Notes: generated by a model not told the origin, from the sequence alone. Counted from the first letter of the stretch, positions 22,973-35,960 are shown. The stretch: DNA of 64,000 bases from Asterella californica (GCA_036924285.1 JAYKYS010000012.1:12648001-12712000), one strand, 5' to 3'. A program made the numbers and translations.

Positions 22973-23540
22973 GGTTTCCTTGGTCTCTAGTCCAAGTCCC
23001 CGCAGTGGAGGATAAAGTTAGCAGTTTTGAAACCCACCCACGTATCTTCAGCATACTTTATTCTTTCACCCATCCAGATAGACAGATGGGTGCTGCATAA
23101 GCAGTTTTTTCCTCAAGTAATCAGCAGTTACTGGAGCTGTAGATCCCCGTCGAATTACCGTAAGGGTGTCGAGATATGTATCATAGTAATGAGTAGGCAG
23201 TCGATAGATCGTCCTTGGAAGTATTCAAACCGTTTTTCTAATCAAGTAAAAAGCCGAAAGCCACGAGTTTTGGCTGGGAACTTTTGCTGTCATTGAGGAC
23301 TGTGAGCTCTTAGAGTATAGACTGGTGATGATGGTGTCCTGAGCCTTATTGTTGTATTTGGTTAAAAGGGTCGCAGTCGTGAGACAATTAGACGAGCGTC
23401 GGCACATGTCTCTGCACATCTTCCTGGGACACTAGTGACTTCGTAGAATCTGTCAAAGCATGTTGACGCGTCTGCTGTTGTTTACGGCTAGATGGAAGCC
23501 AACTTAATCATGACGTTGAGACACGAAAGAATTGAATTGA
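22973..23540 (+). other. BMS1 3' flank, duplicated (inverted) at 47815-47971 and 53040-53411
   Basis: This is noncoding DNA downstream of the BMS1 stop. Its reverse complement is found on both sides of Copia-B, so the copy was one continuous piece before that insertion. No clear polyadenylation signal was identified. Confidence 0.8.
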
Positions 23541-24240
23541 CTCAGACAAGGCTGCTTCAGCCGGTTATGCTAACTTAGCCCGAATCTGGAAAGGTATACT
23601 CTCCAAGAAGTCTCTTGACGGGAGTGGAAGCTTAAGCGAAGTCTTGGTCTAATAGGGCCTGTCAAAGCTGGAGAAATACATTCTTTAACGGCAAAGACCA
23701 GATTTGCTTAGAGTTGGGTACTCTGGCCACAGTTTTTAGAGGGGAAGTCACCACACAAATCCGATGAGTAACAAACAGGGGTTACAAAACAAATTTGATT
23801 TGTAAGAAACTGAAGAGTTTGAACGATCGACTTCTTTTACGGTAGAGGGGTAGCAGTTGCAGCAAGTAAAGGATAATTGTAATGATATTTTATTAGGAAA
23901 TATCTTTTTCCTTTTCTGAGTAATTTTATTACTTGAAAACTTGAAAACTAATAAAAAACGCTCTACTTTTCCAGAACATCACTTAAAATAAGTCATCAGA
24001 ATAACAAGTATTACTCTCTTAAGTGGCTAATTTTCCTTTACTGTAAAGTAACGGAAAATTAAATTCCATCACCTCTCTCGAATGAATAAGAATTTGGACA
24101 TGTTTCAACATACCTCCGCTGACAACGAACAAGTAGCCCGTCAGTGGTCAGGTCAGACGGCCACGCATCACTCTCGAGGGAGCTTCAAGCCTTTCCACGA
24201 AATGCTAGGCAGGATGTATATTATGAAAGGAGAGTGGAAG
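23541..24240 (+). repeat. BMS1-downstream segment, direct copy at 54055-54850
   Basis: The segment from CAAGGCTGCTTCAGCCGG to AAAGGAGAGTGGA recurs in the same orientation at 54055-54850 with scattered substitutions. The copy holds about 65 bp more after CGAAATG (54748-54813), bounded by ATG on both sides. No gene is evident. Confidence 0.85.
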
Positions 24241-26460
24241 GATTTTTGTTTATAATTGAATCTGACAATGTCAAGGTGATGTGGTAACATATCAATAAGT
24301 AGTTTTCCTTGGGAAAGTGAGGTCAAGGTTTCGAAATAAAAACTAAATACATTTGTGTAGGGATGATGCTTAAAGTATTTGTTATTTTCTAATGCGGACG
24401 AAGGTCTCAGTCTTAAGGTTCTTGTTTCTCTTTACACACAAGGGATCACCGACTCCGGAGCTCTCGGTTAGGAGGTAGATTTCTGACGAACGTGTATCGT
24501 TTCTGTCACAAGTAGCACTAGCTTCTCTCTGCATACAAAGGAGCGCTAGCTCCGGAGATCTGCATATCATTTCTAGTACGGGAATTGTTGCCTTTTGCGT
24601 GTGGACCAGCTCCTTATACTCTAACCCACCCTATTGCGAGGACCCATATCACCCACTGTGACAAAGGACGAGCAACGTCTATTTTGTGATTCGACTGACT
24701 CTCTAGTTCTAGTTTATTCCAACCATCGTTGGAGTAAAGTAGAGAGTCAGGGTTGGAGATCAGGGTTCAAGATCAACCCTGGAACGTGTTGCGTGTTGTC
24801 ATTTGGAGAGAAAAGATTCACGTGGTGCGTGGACGAATGACCTCACCACTCACGTGCTAGACTATCCATTGCCAGTAAGGGGTATGTTTAAATGCTGGAT
24901 CGTTAAAGTTTTAAATTCATTCTAGAAATATGATCAAGTTGTTTTTCCATGCTTTACAATAAAAAAAACATATGTATAGGTAGAGGTACTGATACCATCT
25001 CAAAGCTTTCGATAATTGGTTTGTTCCGAAGGGTTCACTAATTAATCTCATTAAAACAGATAAGAGTGATATAAACTACTTTTTATTCAAAGGAATGGAC
25101 TTTTTAAAGCGATATTTTTGGAAACATAAAATATTTCATATTAAATTTTTAGGTATTTTAAGTTTTAAGATGGCGTACATTTTCTCAATGTGCTGGAAAT
25201 CGTTAAAAGTCTGAGTTTTACTTTTTGTAAGTTATAGAAATATACTCCACATGTTATCTGATTTTAAACAGAAACTCATTATTTTACCAAATATCTAAAA
25301 TTTAAGAGTTTCAGATTAAAGTTTCAAATGAAATTTCATCGACTAGAATTTCACATGAAAACTTTACGTAAATCTTAAATTTAGTTATCAATGGCGTTAG
25401 TGTAAATCCTATGTAGGATTTACACTAACACCATTGATAAGTATAGGCTTATCTAGAGTTCAACCATCAAAATCATCATCAAATACATACATTTTCCCTG
25501 AAATGAATCCGAATTCCACAACGATGTATCCTCACTTTCTGGAAACACTTAAATCTCATTTCATATTAAAAAAAAACGATACCTATAGTTTTTATGATAT
25601 AAAGAAAAACTATAATAAATATCAAGTAAGTCATAAAGAGTTAATTATCTAAATTACAAAATGCCTAAATCTACATCTAAATCATAAACCCAAACCCTAA
25701 AGACATAACATATAATACTACGTTCTTTTACGACTCGACCCACATACATATTTTAAATTCGGAAGACTTCATGGTTCTGTTCTAATGGTATTTATAAATC
25801 CTAACAAAACGCTTGACTAGAGAAATTCACAAACTTTGTTCTTTAATTTCGTAACATTCGAAAGTGTGTCAGTGATGATTAGTATGTAGAATTTAGGTTT
25901 TCATCAACATCAATTTTCAATAATGGGCGCTGTGAGGTGTGGAGTTCTTTGTAAGTTTACTCCACTCTCTTTGCTATTTCCGTTGTAAAGAAAACCAGTT
26001 GCCATGCCCACCCTATCCGCTGACTAAATATAAAGAGAAATGTATATTTGTTGTTGCAGATCACTAACAGTTCAATTGTACACAAGATAGTACATAACAA
26101 AGTGACTGAGTGGTGAATATCAGGCAAAGAACATTAGATTTCAAGTTGTGACTTGAAGACAAGTCTCACAACTAAAGATGGATTTTTGTCAATCAACTGT
26201 CAAATGAGGAGTAAGAAGTTCATGTTCAAATTTTCTGGGCTTGTACTAGTTCATTTTGGGCGTGTACTAGTCATCTACACGAGATCCAGAGTTATACTAC
26301 TACGAGAATAGTAACACGCTTGGAGACCCTGGATTGATTCTGTTAGTGTATGAAGACCTTGCAATATACTCGAGAATATTGCTTCTAAAATATAGACAGA
26401 CAGACATTGCTCATGTCCTATGCATATACAAAATTGACAGCTGATTCATAGGAGAGGACA
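24241..26460. other. AT-rich intergenic DNA, no gene seen
   Basis: The stretch is strongly AT-rich with stops in all frames. Apart from the palindrome at 25385-25440, I see only simple AT runs. A plus-strand stretch at 24634-24840 is open but lacks any recognisable motif. Confidence 0.6.
25385..25440. repeat. near-perfect 56-bp palindrome
   Basis: Two 27-bp arms (25385-25411 and 25414-25440) are reverse complements with a single C/T mismatch, separated by TG. The outermost bases are TTATCAATGG and CCATTGATAA. It could form a long hairpin; there is no coding context. Confidence 0.95.
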
Positions 26461-26500
26461 TGCTGATCACATATAAAATGATAACTCAGTCCAACTTCTC

Positions 26501-27472
26501 TCAACATAATCTGTGTAGATGTGTGCATTGGATCTCCCTTGGAAAGAGAGAAAATTTGTCCGCCACCAGCTCCTGTGAAATGAGGGAAAACTTATCCGCC
26601 ACCAGCTTCTCGGAAATAAGAGCTAATTTGTCCACCACCAGCTGCTCTGCAAAAAGGGAAAGTTTCTCCCCGTGCAGATGAACCGGTTGCTGGTGCTGAT
26701 ATACTACCTTCCTGTGATTGCGTTTCAGCTTGTCCAAGGGCCCGGTGTCCTCCTTGCATATGGAGCATATGCCGAAGTGGCTATATGGAATTCCCATCCA
26801 GTTACTTTCAGTATGCCACTCACCACAAAATACACAATATACATAAGCCACATCATGTTGACCCCGGTACAAATTCTGGCTTCTAGAAACCGTTTCTATC
26901 ATGGTGACGGTAGCTTGTTTGTGGATCGGAGGAACGGATACTCTCAGGGGCGCTCCGTAGATTCTACTCACCAAGGGGCTCGTACTAGTGGATATGTGGA
27001 CCTGGTTGGAAACCATGCTTCTCCTATGTGCCGAAGCGGGAAGAAGCACTGTGTGAGTTGCTGGGCCTTTCCCAACAGTCGCAATTTTCATCTTGCACAA
27101 CTCGGGCACTGATTTGATGAACTCACTAAGTTTGGAGTACCCAATGCTGGAATGGTCCATATCTACGCCACAATTAGCACGAAAGTCTCCCTTCAAAGCA
27201 GACAACGGATACACCTCTCCATCCTTTAGACGCTTGTATACTCCGTCCAAATATGCCGGAAGCCACATCTTGAACCTTGGCAACCAGGCACTGAATGCTA
27301 CTGAGCTTGCACTCGAGCTTGTACTGGAATTGCATCTTGATACTGAGGAGGCAGCATCTTTTGCTGTGTGCCGATCTTCACTCGGCATGTATGGCAAGGC
27401 ATCCTCTCCTTGCTGCCTCATGTCGTTGATCCCCTGATCTTGGCTTGATGTTCGTGACCTTAAGTTTGGATT
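26501..27472 (-). CDS. LOTUS/OST-HTH domain protein, terminal exon
   Basis: The minus-strand frame is open for about 323 codons. It starts just after a consensus acceptor (TTCTTGCAG at 27473) and has no Met at its head, so this is a 3' exon of a gene whose upstream exons lie to the right and were not located. Residues about 75-147 match the LOTUS/OST-HTH winged-helix fold (LDGVYKRLKDGEVYPLSALK, SIGYSKLSEFIKSVP, THTVLLP), known to bind RNA. Residues 215-241 hold two Cys-x2-Cys pairs (YCVFC, CSIC), a possible zinc knuckle. The C-terminus carries three 12-residue repeats of the type KLVADKFSLIS. Confidence 0.7.
   Translation of the reverse strand, partial: NPNLRSRTSSQDQGINDMRQQGEDALPYMPSEDRHTAKDAASSVSRCNSSTSSSASSVAFSAWLPRFKMWLPAYLDGVYKRLKDGEVYPLSALKGDFRANCGVDMDHSSIGYSKLSEFIKSVPELCKMKIATVGKGPATHTVLLPASAHRRSMVSNQVHISTSTSPLVSRIYGAPLRVSVPPIHKQATVTMIETVSRSQNLYRGQHDVAYVYCVFCGEWHTESNWMGIPYSHFGICSICKEDTGPLDKLKRNHRKVVYQHQQPVHLHGEKLSLFAEQLVVDKLALISEKLVADKFSLISQELVADKFSLFPREIQCTHLHRLC
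26555..26665 (-). repeat. three 36-bp in-frame repeats in the LOTUS protein C-terminus
   Basis: The block TTGTCCGCCACCAGCT (plus strand) recurs at 36-37 bp spacing around 26556, 26592 and 26629. It encodes 12-residue units such as ELVADKFSLF. The units differ by a few substitutions, suggesting local tandem duplication kept in frame. Confidence 0.8.
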
Positions 27473-27479
27473 CTGCAAG

Positions 27480-30100
27480 AACCTTGAGCTCGAAAACGGA
27501 ATCTCCTGAACTTACCAAGTGAAGCTATTGGTTAACATTGGTAGCCTATGTTGTGAATAGCGATGTGTACAGTATGTTGTGAATAATGTGAGCATATTCT
27601 TCCAATCTACCAAAAGGAAAAATCTGGATTCAGCAGCTACATCATTCTCTTCTTGGCTATGTCATCTATGAAGCAAACAAAACTAAACAAAAACCGACAC
27701 CAAGAAATCATCAGTTTACTGGAGGATAGAACATATAACGTGATCGTAAACTGGATGATCAGTCTAGTCTATGTACAGTCATTCCCACACTGCCTCCAGG
27801 GCAATTATTGTACGTAAACAAATAGCACTGCAGTGTCACATTACGTTCCTAAATATATTCCAGCTGTCCAGAACGCACCACATGAACTTGGTGCAATGGT
27901 CGGGAGTTTCAGACCGAGGAGAAGAACCTTTCTAATGCAGTTTATCAAAGAAGAAAACTGGAGAAGGAACTTAAGTGTATATATTAAGGTTCTAGTCTTG
28001 TACCTAGATTCTGGCACAATGCATGATTCTGGCATTTTTTTGTTTTCAGCAAACGAAATACAGATCTCAAGAAACTTCCTCTACAGTAACCACTGCATGG
28101 AAATGTAAATTAATATGAATGACAGACTCTTCCTGCCCATACTGTTTTTCTCCAATACTCCGTTTAAATTTTAACATAAATTTACGAAGGCTAACAGAGG
28201 GCTTAGATAAGTGAGAACATGTCATTTCCTGAACGGGACAACAGCTACAGTTTGAAAAATCGTTTAGGGTTTTTCAAAGCACTACCCGGAAGTTGAGTAC
28301 ATGCTGATAGTTTCGGCTTAGATACTTTCCTCAGAGCAATGTGTGTCATCCATTCGTGCAAAACAAGCTAGGAAATTACTTAAATCTGGTTTTCAGAATA
28401 ATGAATCAGATATAGTCATTCCGAACAATTTAGCTACTAGACGAAAGTCTGAATTGAGGGATCAATCTACACATCTCTTCCTGAGCGCTTACAATAGATA
28501 TATAAGTGAAACCATACATCCCGGATGAAGTTTACCTTCAGTGCAGTATACCGCAAATACCAGCATTTGGTAGATTCGGCTGTACAGATTGCATCCTGAA
28601 GCTCGAGTCATCGTGCGACGCATGCGTCTCACAAGCTTTTCCGAGGCTGAGGCGAACTACAGTTGACTACTTACCAGATTTAAACGACTCCTTACCCCCT
28701 TTCTCTCTCTTTCCCGAGGTATATTTCTATTCTGTCTGCAGCCCGAAGCATATTATTTCATTTCCTTCGGGCTCTTTGCATATCTGTTAGCACAGAAGTT
28801 TTCCATGATGCTTTAACTAGAAACGTGACGAAGACAAAGATCACCGCAGTCATCATCATGAGACATACAGTCTCCATCAATCAAGCAGTTCATTCTCACC
28901 ACGACATGTTCACGAACGATTTGAAGTGAAATGGAGTGGGCAAGAGAAAATAATGATGTACATACTTCGGTTCACCAGCGAGTGAGGAGGAGCGATCACA
29001 GCTTCAGAGCTCTCTCCACTTCCCAACTCCTTGCCAAGTCATGCACAGGAACGATCGAGCAATCCGCTTACGTTTGCAACACAAAGCTTTTGCCATTAGC
29101 CCAGAGCAAGAGCAAGAGCGGAAGCAGAAACTATAGCTAGTGTATACGGAATTCTCCCTCATTCTTAAGTGCCATGAATGCCAGCGATCATGCCGAATGT
29201 CCACTACAAATTCGCCACGTGGAATACAACGCACTGTACAATCGAAATGCCAAGTTGGCGTCTGACGCTCAAAAATTCAAAAACGAAGACCGCAACCAAA
29301 AACCGCGTGCCACGTCGACTCGCACACTCAATTCAAATGCGATGTTCGATTTTGGCTACCGAGGATTCAAACTGTGAGAAGGAGCCGACGACGTGGGCAC
29401 ATCTAGACGCGCTTTGAGGATGTGACATCATATGGTGAGAACTAGCTAGGGTAAGTGGTTTAGGCTTCAGTCTGGACGAGTAACAATCAAAATCTTGGAC
29501 ATAAATTCATCACTTGTATCATATGCATCCGCAGACGGTCGGTTTCATGGTGTTATGGGACGGGAACAAAGGCGTGTCAAAGTGCTCTCGCCGTTGGGTT
29601 TCTCGGTGCCTCGCCGTAAACTTCTTTGATAAAAGTTTCACAAGTTGATGCCGAAAGCGCACAATTTCTGGAATACCCACGAAGCCTAAGTTATCTACAG
29701 GTTATCCTAAAACATTAAAATTCGTCCAAGAGTAGCTTCTCCTACAGGAACAGTTAAAGGAGCCCATAAGATTTCTTTCTTTTGCTGCCATTTGAAATTT
29801 CCAATCGGAGATCGTCCGCTTTCGGCATGTTCTGACATTCTGACTTTTTTGCTTCGAACAGTAATCCCGTTTTACGGGCCCAGCTTTGACACCCCCAGCA
29901 TTGATATGCCGTCAGCTAGATAGAAATGCCAGCGCTAGGAGAAACGACAAATTGTGTGGTCTGCCGATAATTAGGTCCTCCGGCAGGAACTGCTAACTAT
30001 TCCCATATAAGAAGAGAAGAGGAGCTTCACGATAGGTTTGCCTGTCTACTGAGAGATATCTGAGAAGGTCACTGCTGAAAACCATTGACAGGACAGATGT
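27480..30100. other. intergenic or intronic DNA right of the LOTUS exon
   Basis: There is no confident coding exon. Upstream exons and promoter of the LOTUS gene may lie here. The sequence GTTTAGGGTTTTTC at 28262 is a telo-box in reverse orientation and could belong to that promoter, but this is speculative. Confidence 0.4.
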
Positions 30101-30149
30101 CGACGGGCAATATCACTGTTGACAGCATGATGAGTGGCAGCACTCACAT

Positions 30150-30575
30150 CCGCAACTCTTGTGTTTTAGAGAATTGGATCCGGAGGATGGAAAAAGAAGA
30201 TGACCTTAGTCCTTGAAGATCTAGATGGAGTATAGGTTATCGTGTCAAGCACTGAGACGAGCCTGATAAGACTAACGAAAAAGAGTAGGCTGCGTAGCAA
30301 CTCAAGGACGAGCTCGAGGAAGTCCTCTACGTGATTGTGTTAGCTGAGCCTCCGGAAAGGAATACTCCTGAAAGTTGACTGTTCCGCTCCGCTCTGGGTG
30401 GATGAGATTGATTACAAAATACCAGAGAAAGTCTGAAGTAGAATCCTGTGCATACACCATCAACTGGAGAAGCTCAAGTTCAGGGCTAAGTTCAACGATG
30501 AAGAGAATTTACAAGAGCACGTGAGACACATGCATGAGACAACTCTTAGACCAGCTATCTAGATCTGCTGCTGGT
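30150..30575 (+). pseudogene. highly degenerate copia gag remnant
   Basis: Translated fragments resemble copia gag: ENWIRRME near 30170, KDELEEVLYVIVLAEPPE near 30305, and KLKFRAKFNDEENLQEHVRH near 30470-30530. The last recalls the LxxLKxxEGxDVxEHxxxM region seen in Copia-B at 48750. Frames shift repeatedly and no LTRs were found. Confidence 0.35.
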
Positions 30576-30579
30576 CTCC

Positions 30580-31730
30580 CATACCAAAAGAACACGGAAC
30601 AGCAAAGCACAAAAGAAGGAAAAAGCAAATCATGTCAGTAATAAGCCTCTAGTAAGACTCTGATACACGTCTAGTAAACGAACTGCGTGCCCAAAACATT
30701 TTGCTAACACGAGTAGACCACCGGTTCTTTTACTGATACTATCACCAATTGCAATTGCAACTTGTCACAAGCAATTTGCAAATTACAACATAACTGTCCT
30801 CAGACACGTGAATTCTCATACCTGATCTGGATTTTGCACGCTTGTGGCAGAAGAAACGTAGTTATCTGGGATATGACCTCCCAGGTACAGACCGCCCGTA
30901 GGTAGTAGAGGTAAGTTGGGCTATACCAGTTAAGGTTACTGTAGCAGTTACAGAAGCCTCCAGCTCACGGCTGATCATAAACTAGATAGCAATTCCGGCG
31001 CCATGGTTAAGTCGGGATTGACTAACGCGTACGTGGTAACGAGGAAACAATACAAACATTGTACTTATATACATCCTTGGAGAATAAAATTTTATCGGGC
31101 CTCCCTCTTAATAAAATTCGATATTAGAAACTAAACAAAAAGAGTAATTTAGTAAGTAAAATAAATGTTTTCTTTGAACTTCAGAACGTTTCGTGTTATA
31201 GTACTTACTTCAGTTTGAGGTGCTGTAGTGGAATCCAACTGTAAGAACATGATCATTACAACTTAAAGCACGAATTAGGAAGTAAAAGCAGCAAATGCTG
31301 CGCTCTAATGGTATATATCTTAAAAAAAATAAAATAATATAGATTAAAAAAAAGGACAAACATAAGCGTACTAGGCATCGAATCGATGGAGAGAAGAAGA
31401 AAAAACCTAGATCAATCCCCGGTTGGTGTCGTTAGTGCCAGCAGTGTATACAGTCTAGTACACATATGATAATGGTCACGAAGAAAAGGCAGCTTTTCAC
31501 CTGTAAAGACCTGCACAGAACTTGCTGCTTCTTATATATATATGTATATATACAGTACATGGGCACCACATATACAGACTTATATATACACATATAGAAC
31601 TAGGGACAGATTTCTGCCAAGAACTGCACATGTACACCCCGATCATTCCACTTTGGCGTCCGTGTAGATGTATAGATACATGGTTAACGCAACTTCTGAC
31701 TAAGTATACTAGAAACTTCCTCCTATCTAC
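30580..31730. other. intergenic DNA; 3' flank of the channel-like gene
   Basis: The DNA is AT-rich with a TATATATATG run at about 31537-31552. It probably includes the 3' UTR of the minus-strand gene ending at 31741. No gene is seen. Confidence 0.5.
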
Positions 31731-31740
31731 AGTACATGGC

Positions 31741-33902
31741 TCAGTCGACATCACCGATGGCTGTGGGAGTCGACGGTGGCTCGTTCAAAGCGCGACCAGA
31801 ACCAGCGTCAGAGTCCCTAGGCCTACGCTTGATAGATTTATCTAGGCATTTGCTTGCTGTCCAGTATATGCAACTGGCCCCAAGCAACAAGTTCCCGATG
31901 TTACCACCAATTATGCCGATTTTGTCGAGGAGGTAACGAGGAACTGACTCCTTATAAAAGCGATAGCAGGCAAACATTTGCTCGGCAGACCTGTTCTCGT
32001 CGGAACTAAACTCGTGCCGTTTCCAGCCATCTCGTACAGTATCTGTCACATTCTTGTACCAGCCCGTGAGCCAACAGCCTCGTGATTTTCCCGAGGTGCA
32101 ATTTACTTGATAGATCGCTGAGATGTCTCCTTGTTTACCTTCCCTTTCCTCGTAGGTCACGTGTGCCTGGGAGTAATTGTTGACGCACAGATCCGGGATG
32201 TAGGAACTGTAGAAAGAAGGCTGTAACGTGAGGCTACTCAAGGCAACTTCTCCCCGGGATTCGAACCAATTGCCCCAGTGGATCTGCCACGCCTTGACCT
32301 TCTCGCATGCGAAGGCCCCACAGAGCTCACTTATATTCTGATCGGGGACTCGGAACGTAACCTTGAGTGTTTCGACAATGCGGTCGCATTCTTCTTTGTT
32401 CATTCCCTTGTCCGGATCGTTCTGCATGGGGTAGTTCATGCAGGCGACCTCGAGACTCTCGGAGTTAACGCTGTCGGCAGAGTAGACTGCTGCCGACTGA
32501 CAAATCGACACGCCATTACATATATACACCTCATTTTGCTCCTCTATGCAATCTGGAATATCATTGAAATAATCGACTAGCTTGGCCCAGCTGGTCCCTG
32601 TGGGGTCGATCTCCAAGAACGATATATTGCGATTGGAAATATCTGTGGAGATCGAGCTAACATTCGCGTATAGAACACGTGACGCGAAGCTGACGGAAGT
32701 ACCGTCTGGATTGTCGATGAGGTCCAACAGTACTGTACGCGCGAATGTGTTCAATGCGATTCCCCAGGGCTGATACTGAGTTTGGAAAAAGCGGCAAGAG
32801 CCCTGGCACTTGGCATCCGGTGACACTCCGGACGCCTCATAGCAGTAGACCCACCCCACATCTTTGTCGTAAGGCGTTCTGATATGAGTTTCGGTTGCAT
32901 TTTCGAGGCCATATTTATTCGGACCCCATAGCTCCTTTCCGCATTCTGAGCAGTTTTTACAGGTAAAATTTACATCAGCTTTTATGAAGCCTTGGGGCAC
33001 GGTGAAGAAGGCCGCATTGGCCAAGCCTTCTACACTGATGATTCCATCCGTGTCTGCAAAATTTACCGATAGTCTCCCTTTAGTTGAAAAGTACGTAATC
33101 ATGATCAGTCGATGCTTGCAACCTCAATTACTTCCAACGTCCCCAAATTAACTAGAGCTTAATAAGCATGGACAGGATTGACAGATAGAAGCCGGCTACA
33201 AATCGAGTAGTGCACAGACTGACCTAGTATGTAACCCCGGTCTGTCAGCCGGCTGCTCAAGTTGGCCAAAGGATTCTCCTCGGAGGTCGAGAAGGGACTT
33301 ACACCAGAAGTCTGCAATTCGTATGATTGCCAGTAGAGACTGTAATTATAGTCGAGTACTCGCAATTTGATCCCTTTTGTGTTAATGGGTTCGATCAAAA
33401 CACTTACAAAATCGTTTACGAACTGCAGCACGTCCACTGATCTCACTTGCTCTGGGTCCTCTGGGTCGTAACAGCGATTAAAAGTGCTGCTCCTCGTGTC
33501 CTCATCCACCTGGATCTTTATGTCAGGAGGTAAGTTACACAAGCAGATGTAATCGTTCATGGATCCGCTGTGGACGCTCTCGGCCGAAACGTACTTCGTA
33601 TCGACAACGGTAGGCCGGCCGCCCTCATTACTGAAGGAGCGGAGGTAGTATGCAATAATAGCAATGGAGGCAACCAAGTAGACGCAAGAGAGATAAAATC
33701 CAAGCTGGGCCTGCCAGGGAGGCGGTTGATCATGAGAGGAACCATCGAAAATGTTCCAAAAATCCACAACTCTCTTGTAACGACTCTTTGGCAGATCAGA
33801 TTGCAACTGTGCAGCAGAAGGATCCTCGACGTCATCGCTCTTAACCATGTCCTCTGGGAACAGCTTATTGGTATCACTTTTTTGTACCCCAGAATTCGTC
33901 AT
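31741..33902 (-). CDS. two-pass membrane protein, DEG/ENaC-like candidate
   Basis: Two exons, 33902-33224 and 33077-31741, join in phase at a GTCAGT donor and a CTAAAG acceptor (146-nt intron) to give 671 residues. Residues about 67-88 form a first membrane helix (LGFYLSCVYLVASIAIIAYY). A large ectodomain follows, rich in Cys and N-x-S/T sites. A second hydrophobic segment lies at about 608-632, then a ~40-residue basic tail. The second segment contains IGGNIGNLLLGAS (616-628). This closely resembles the IGGxxGLxxGAS pore signature of DEG/ENaC channels, with one extra residue. Topology and length also fit that family, but such channels are not an accepted part of land-plant genomes, so this is inference. 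The ATG at 33902 is the first in frame after a stop. Confidence 0.6.
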
Positions 33903-33909
33903 TCGGGAC

Positions 33910-35960
33910 CCCGTCAGTCTCTTCCTGAATAAATTAAATGCCAGAGCCTCAAGCTGGCCTTCGATGCGACGAGGACCTGGAATCAGCGAGACTTAAAGTT
34001 AGTGACTCATAACTTAATTATAACACTTCGACTCTCACTTGAACAGAGTTTCTCCCCGTAAGAAATGTTAAAGATAATGTCTAGTCTATAGTCACATCTA
34101 TAGTGTTTACTTCTTCAACAAGAAATGGAAACTGATGAAGGCTTGGAAGTGCGTGTAGATCTGCCGCGCCAGGGAATGCAAGCAATCTGGTGGCATCAGA
34201 CATCTCATAGTATAGATCAGTCACGTTAGTTTCTATATATACACTTCGAATTATCTCCGCTATAGTTAGTTACGATTGCAGTCGGAAACATCAAGAAGCT
34301 AGCTTCGTGCTACTGACTGAAAAAGAGCTCATGTTCCCTAGCTTCACTGCACCATGAAATTCGCAACAGCAAAGGAGTTCTCGAAGCAAGCAAGTCACGT
34401 TATGGATTGAACAAGATTCAAGCAGAGGAAATGGTTGAATTTGCCAGCGGTCATCCTGAAAGCTAAGAGTATGTACATGAAGTGGCTCCTCTTACTCGTC
34501 GCGTTCAATTGTGGGGCTGGCAGTTGCACTCGCGGACCCGAGGTGCCGTAGTTTTATATCGACAATTATGGGTGCACGGAGTCAGATCTAGAGGACTAAA
34601 ATATATACCGTATGGCAAGCAGTACTTGTTCCTAGCAGCTGACTTTTTGGTTTTCATGAAAAGCCAAAAAGTTTACTTTCTCGTCACCTCTTTTTCCTCC
34701 GCGTTCGAAGGCCGATATATATATAAAATATATATTATAGGTTATATAGGGCATTATATCCAAGGGTATTATATATACCCCTGTATTGCACTAAGGGCCT
34801 ACCTACACATACATTTTCGAGTAAACTAGACATCATGGTACGCGCGCTGATACATAATATTCCTTTCCTTTTTATATATCCTACGCTGCCAATATTCAAT
34901 CAGATACCATGTTAGCCATGTGTAGTACACGTTTAGGATAAGCTCACTGCCCGAGGGCGTGGCTTGCGCTGCCCGTAAGCACACGCCGTGATTCACGTCA
35001 CTTGCCCGTGACATTAAGCTGCACGAAGAGTATTTCGCCATTGCTTTATAATACTGTATAGTCCTCCGCGTGAACTGAAAGGTGAGCTAGAAGTAAAAGC
35101 AGACTGAGTCGAAAAGAACACCAACTGCACAGTGTGGGTTGTCTTCGAGGTACCCGAATATATACCGGGTCCCCCCATTTTAATATGATCCTGGCCCGTT
35201 GGAATTCAAGACTCTTTTCAGAGTAGTTTAGTTCTATTTAACGTAATATATCCATATATTATAGCCATTTAAAATTTCAACACATTCTGGAGATTAGCTG
35301 GCATTCAGTTGAACCGAATTTCGGGTGTATGGATCAGAAAATTCAGACTGCATTCGAACAGCAATCCGAAAGGGATACGCTGGATAGCTCTGGCACTAGG
35401 GGTTTAGGGTTTCATACTCCATTAACTCGAACTTGGATAACCACATCTAGTTGATCTAGGAAGTTTTACCTACCACCTACTGTAACAAGTTGTCCACTGT
35501 CAACTTGCAATTGTTACAGTAATTGGATCTTCTTCAGTTGCTCTCCTGTAATTTGTAACCTGGAGCACTCTTTCTGTACGTTTTGGGATGCCGGAGGGTG
35601 TTGAGAAACGAAGCGAAATGATAGTGGGCACTTGACCTGAATGTTACAAGAGCAATGTTCGCGGGCGTTCGGATAGAATTTTCTTGGGCATACCAGTAAA
35701 TATCTGACAAACGTAATTAATTTCGGTCAATATACTTGTTTATATAAAACCAAAAGGTAATGTGTCGAACTCTGTTGTTTTCTGCTAGCCAAGTACAAAT
35801 GCGATAATTATAAATCTAACCTGAAATCTAAGGGTTTTCGCCGGTCGGTCCTACAAAGAACTCCTGGCATGTGCCAGTTCCCTCCCCAGAGCTGACCTGT
35901 TAGGCTCGCCAGAATGTACCCTCCAACACGTGTCAACTATAAGTCTCTAATATCGCACTT
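33910..35960. other. upstream region of the channel-like gene and intergenic DNA
   Basis: No further gene is supported. An acceptor-like TTCCAG at about 33977 precedes open sequence running into the ATG at 33902, so a 5' UTR intron is possible. The double telomere-type unit GGTTTAGGGTTTC is at about 35400. Confidence 0.45.

Noticed and set aside
33570..33932. 120-codon plus-strand frame antisense to the channel-like gene
   Set aside because: It is fully contained in exon 1 of a better-supported minus-strand gene; no splice or domain support.
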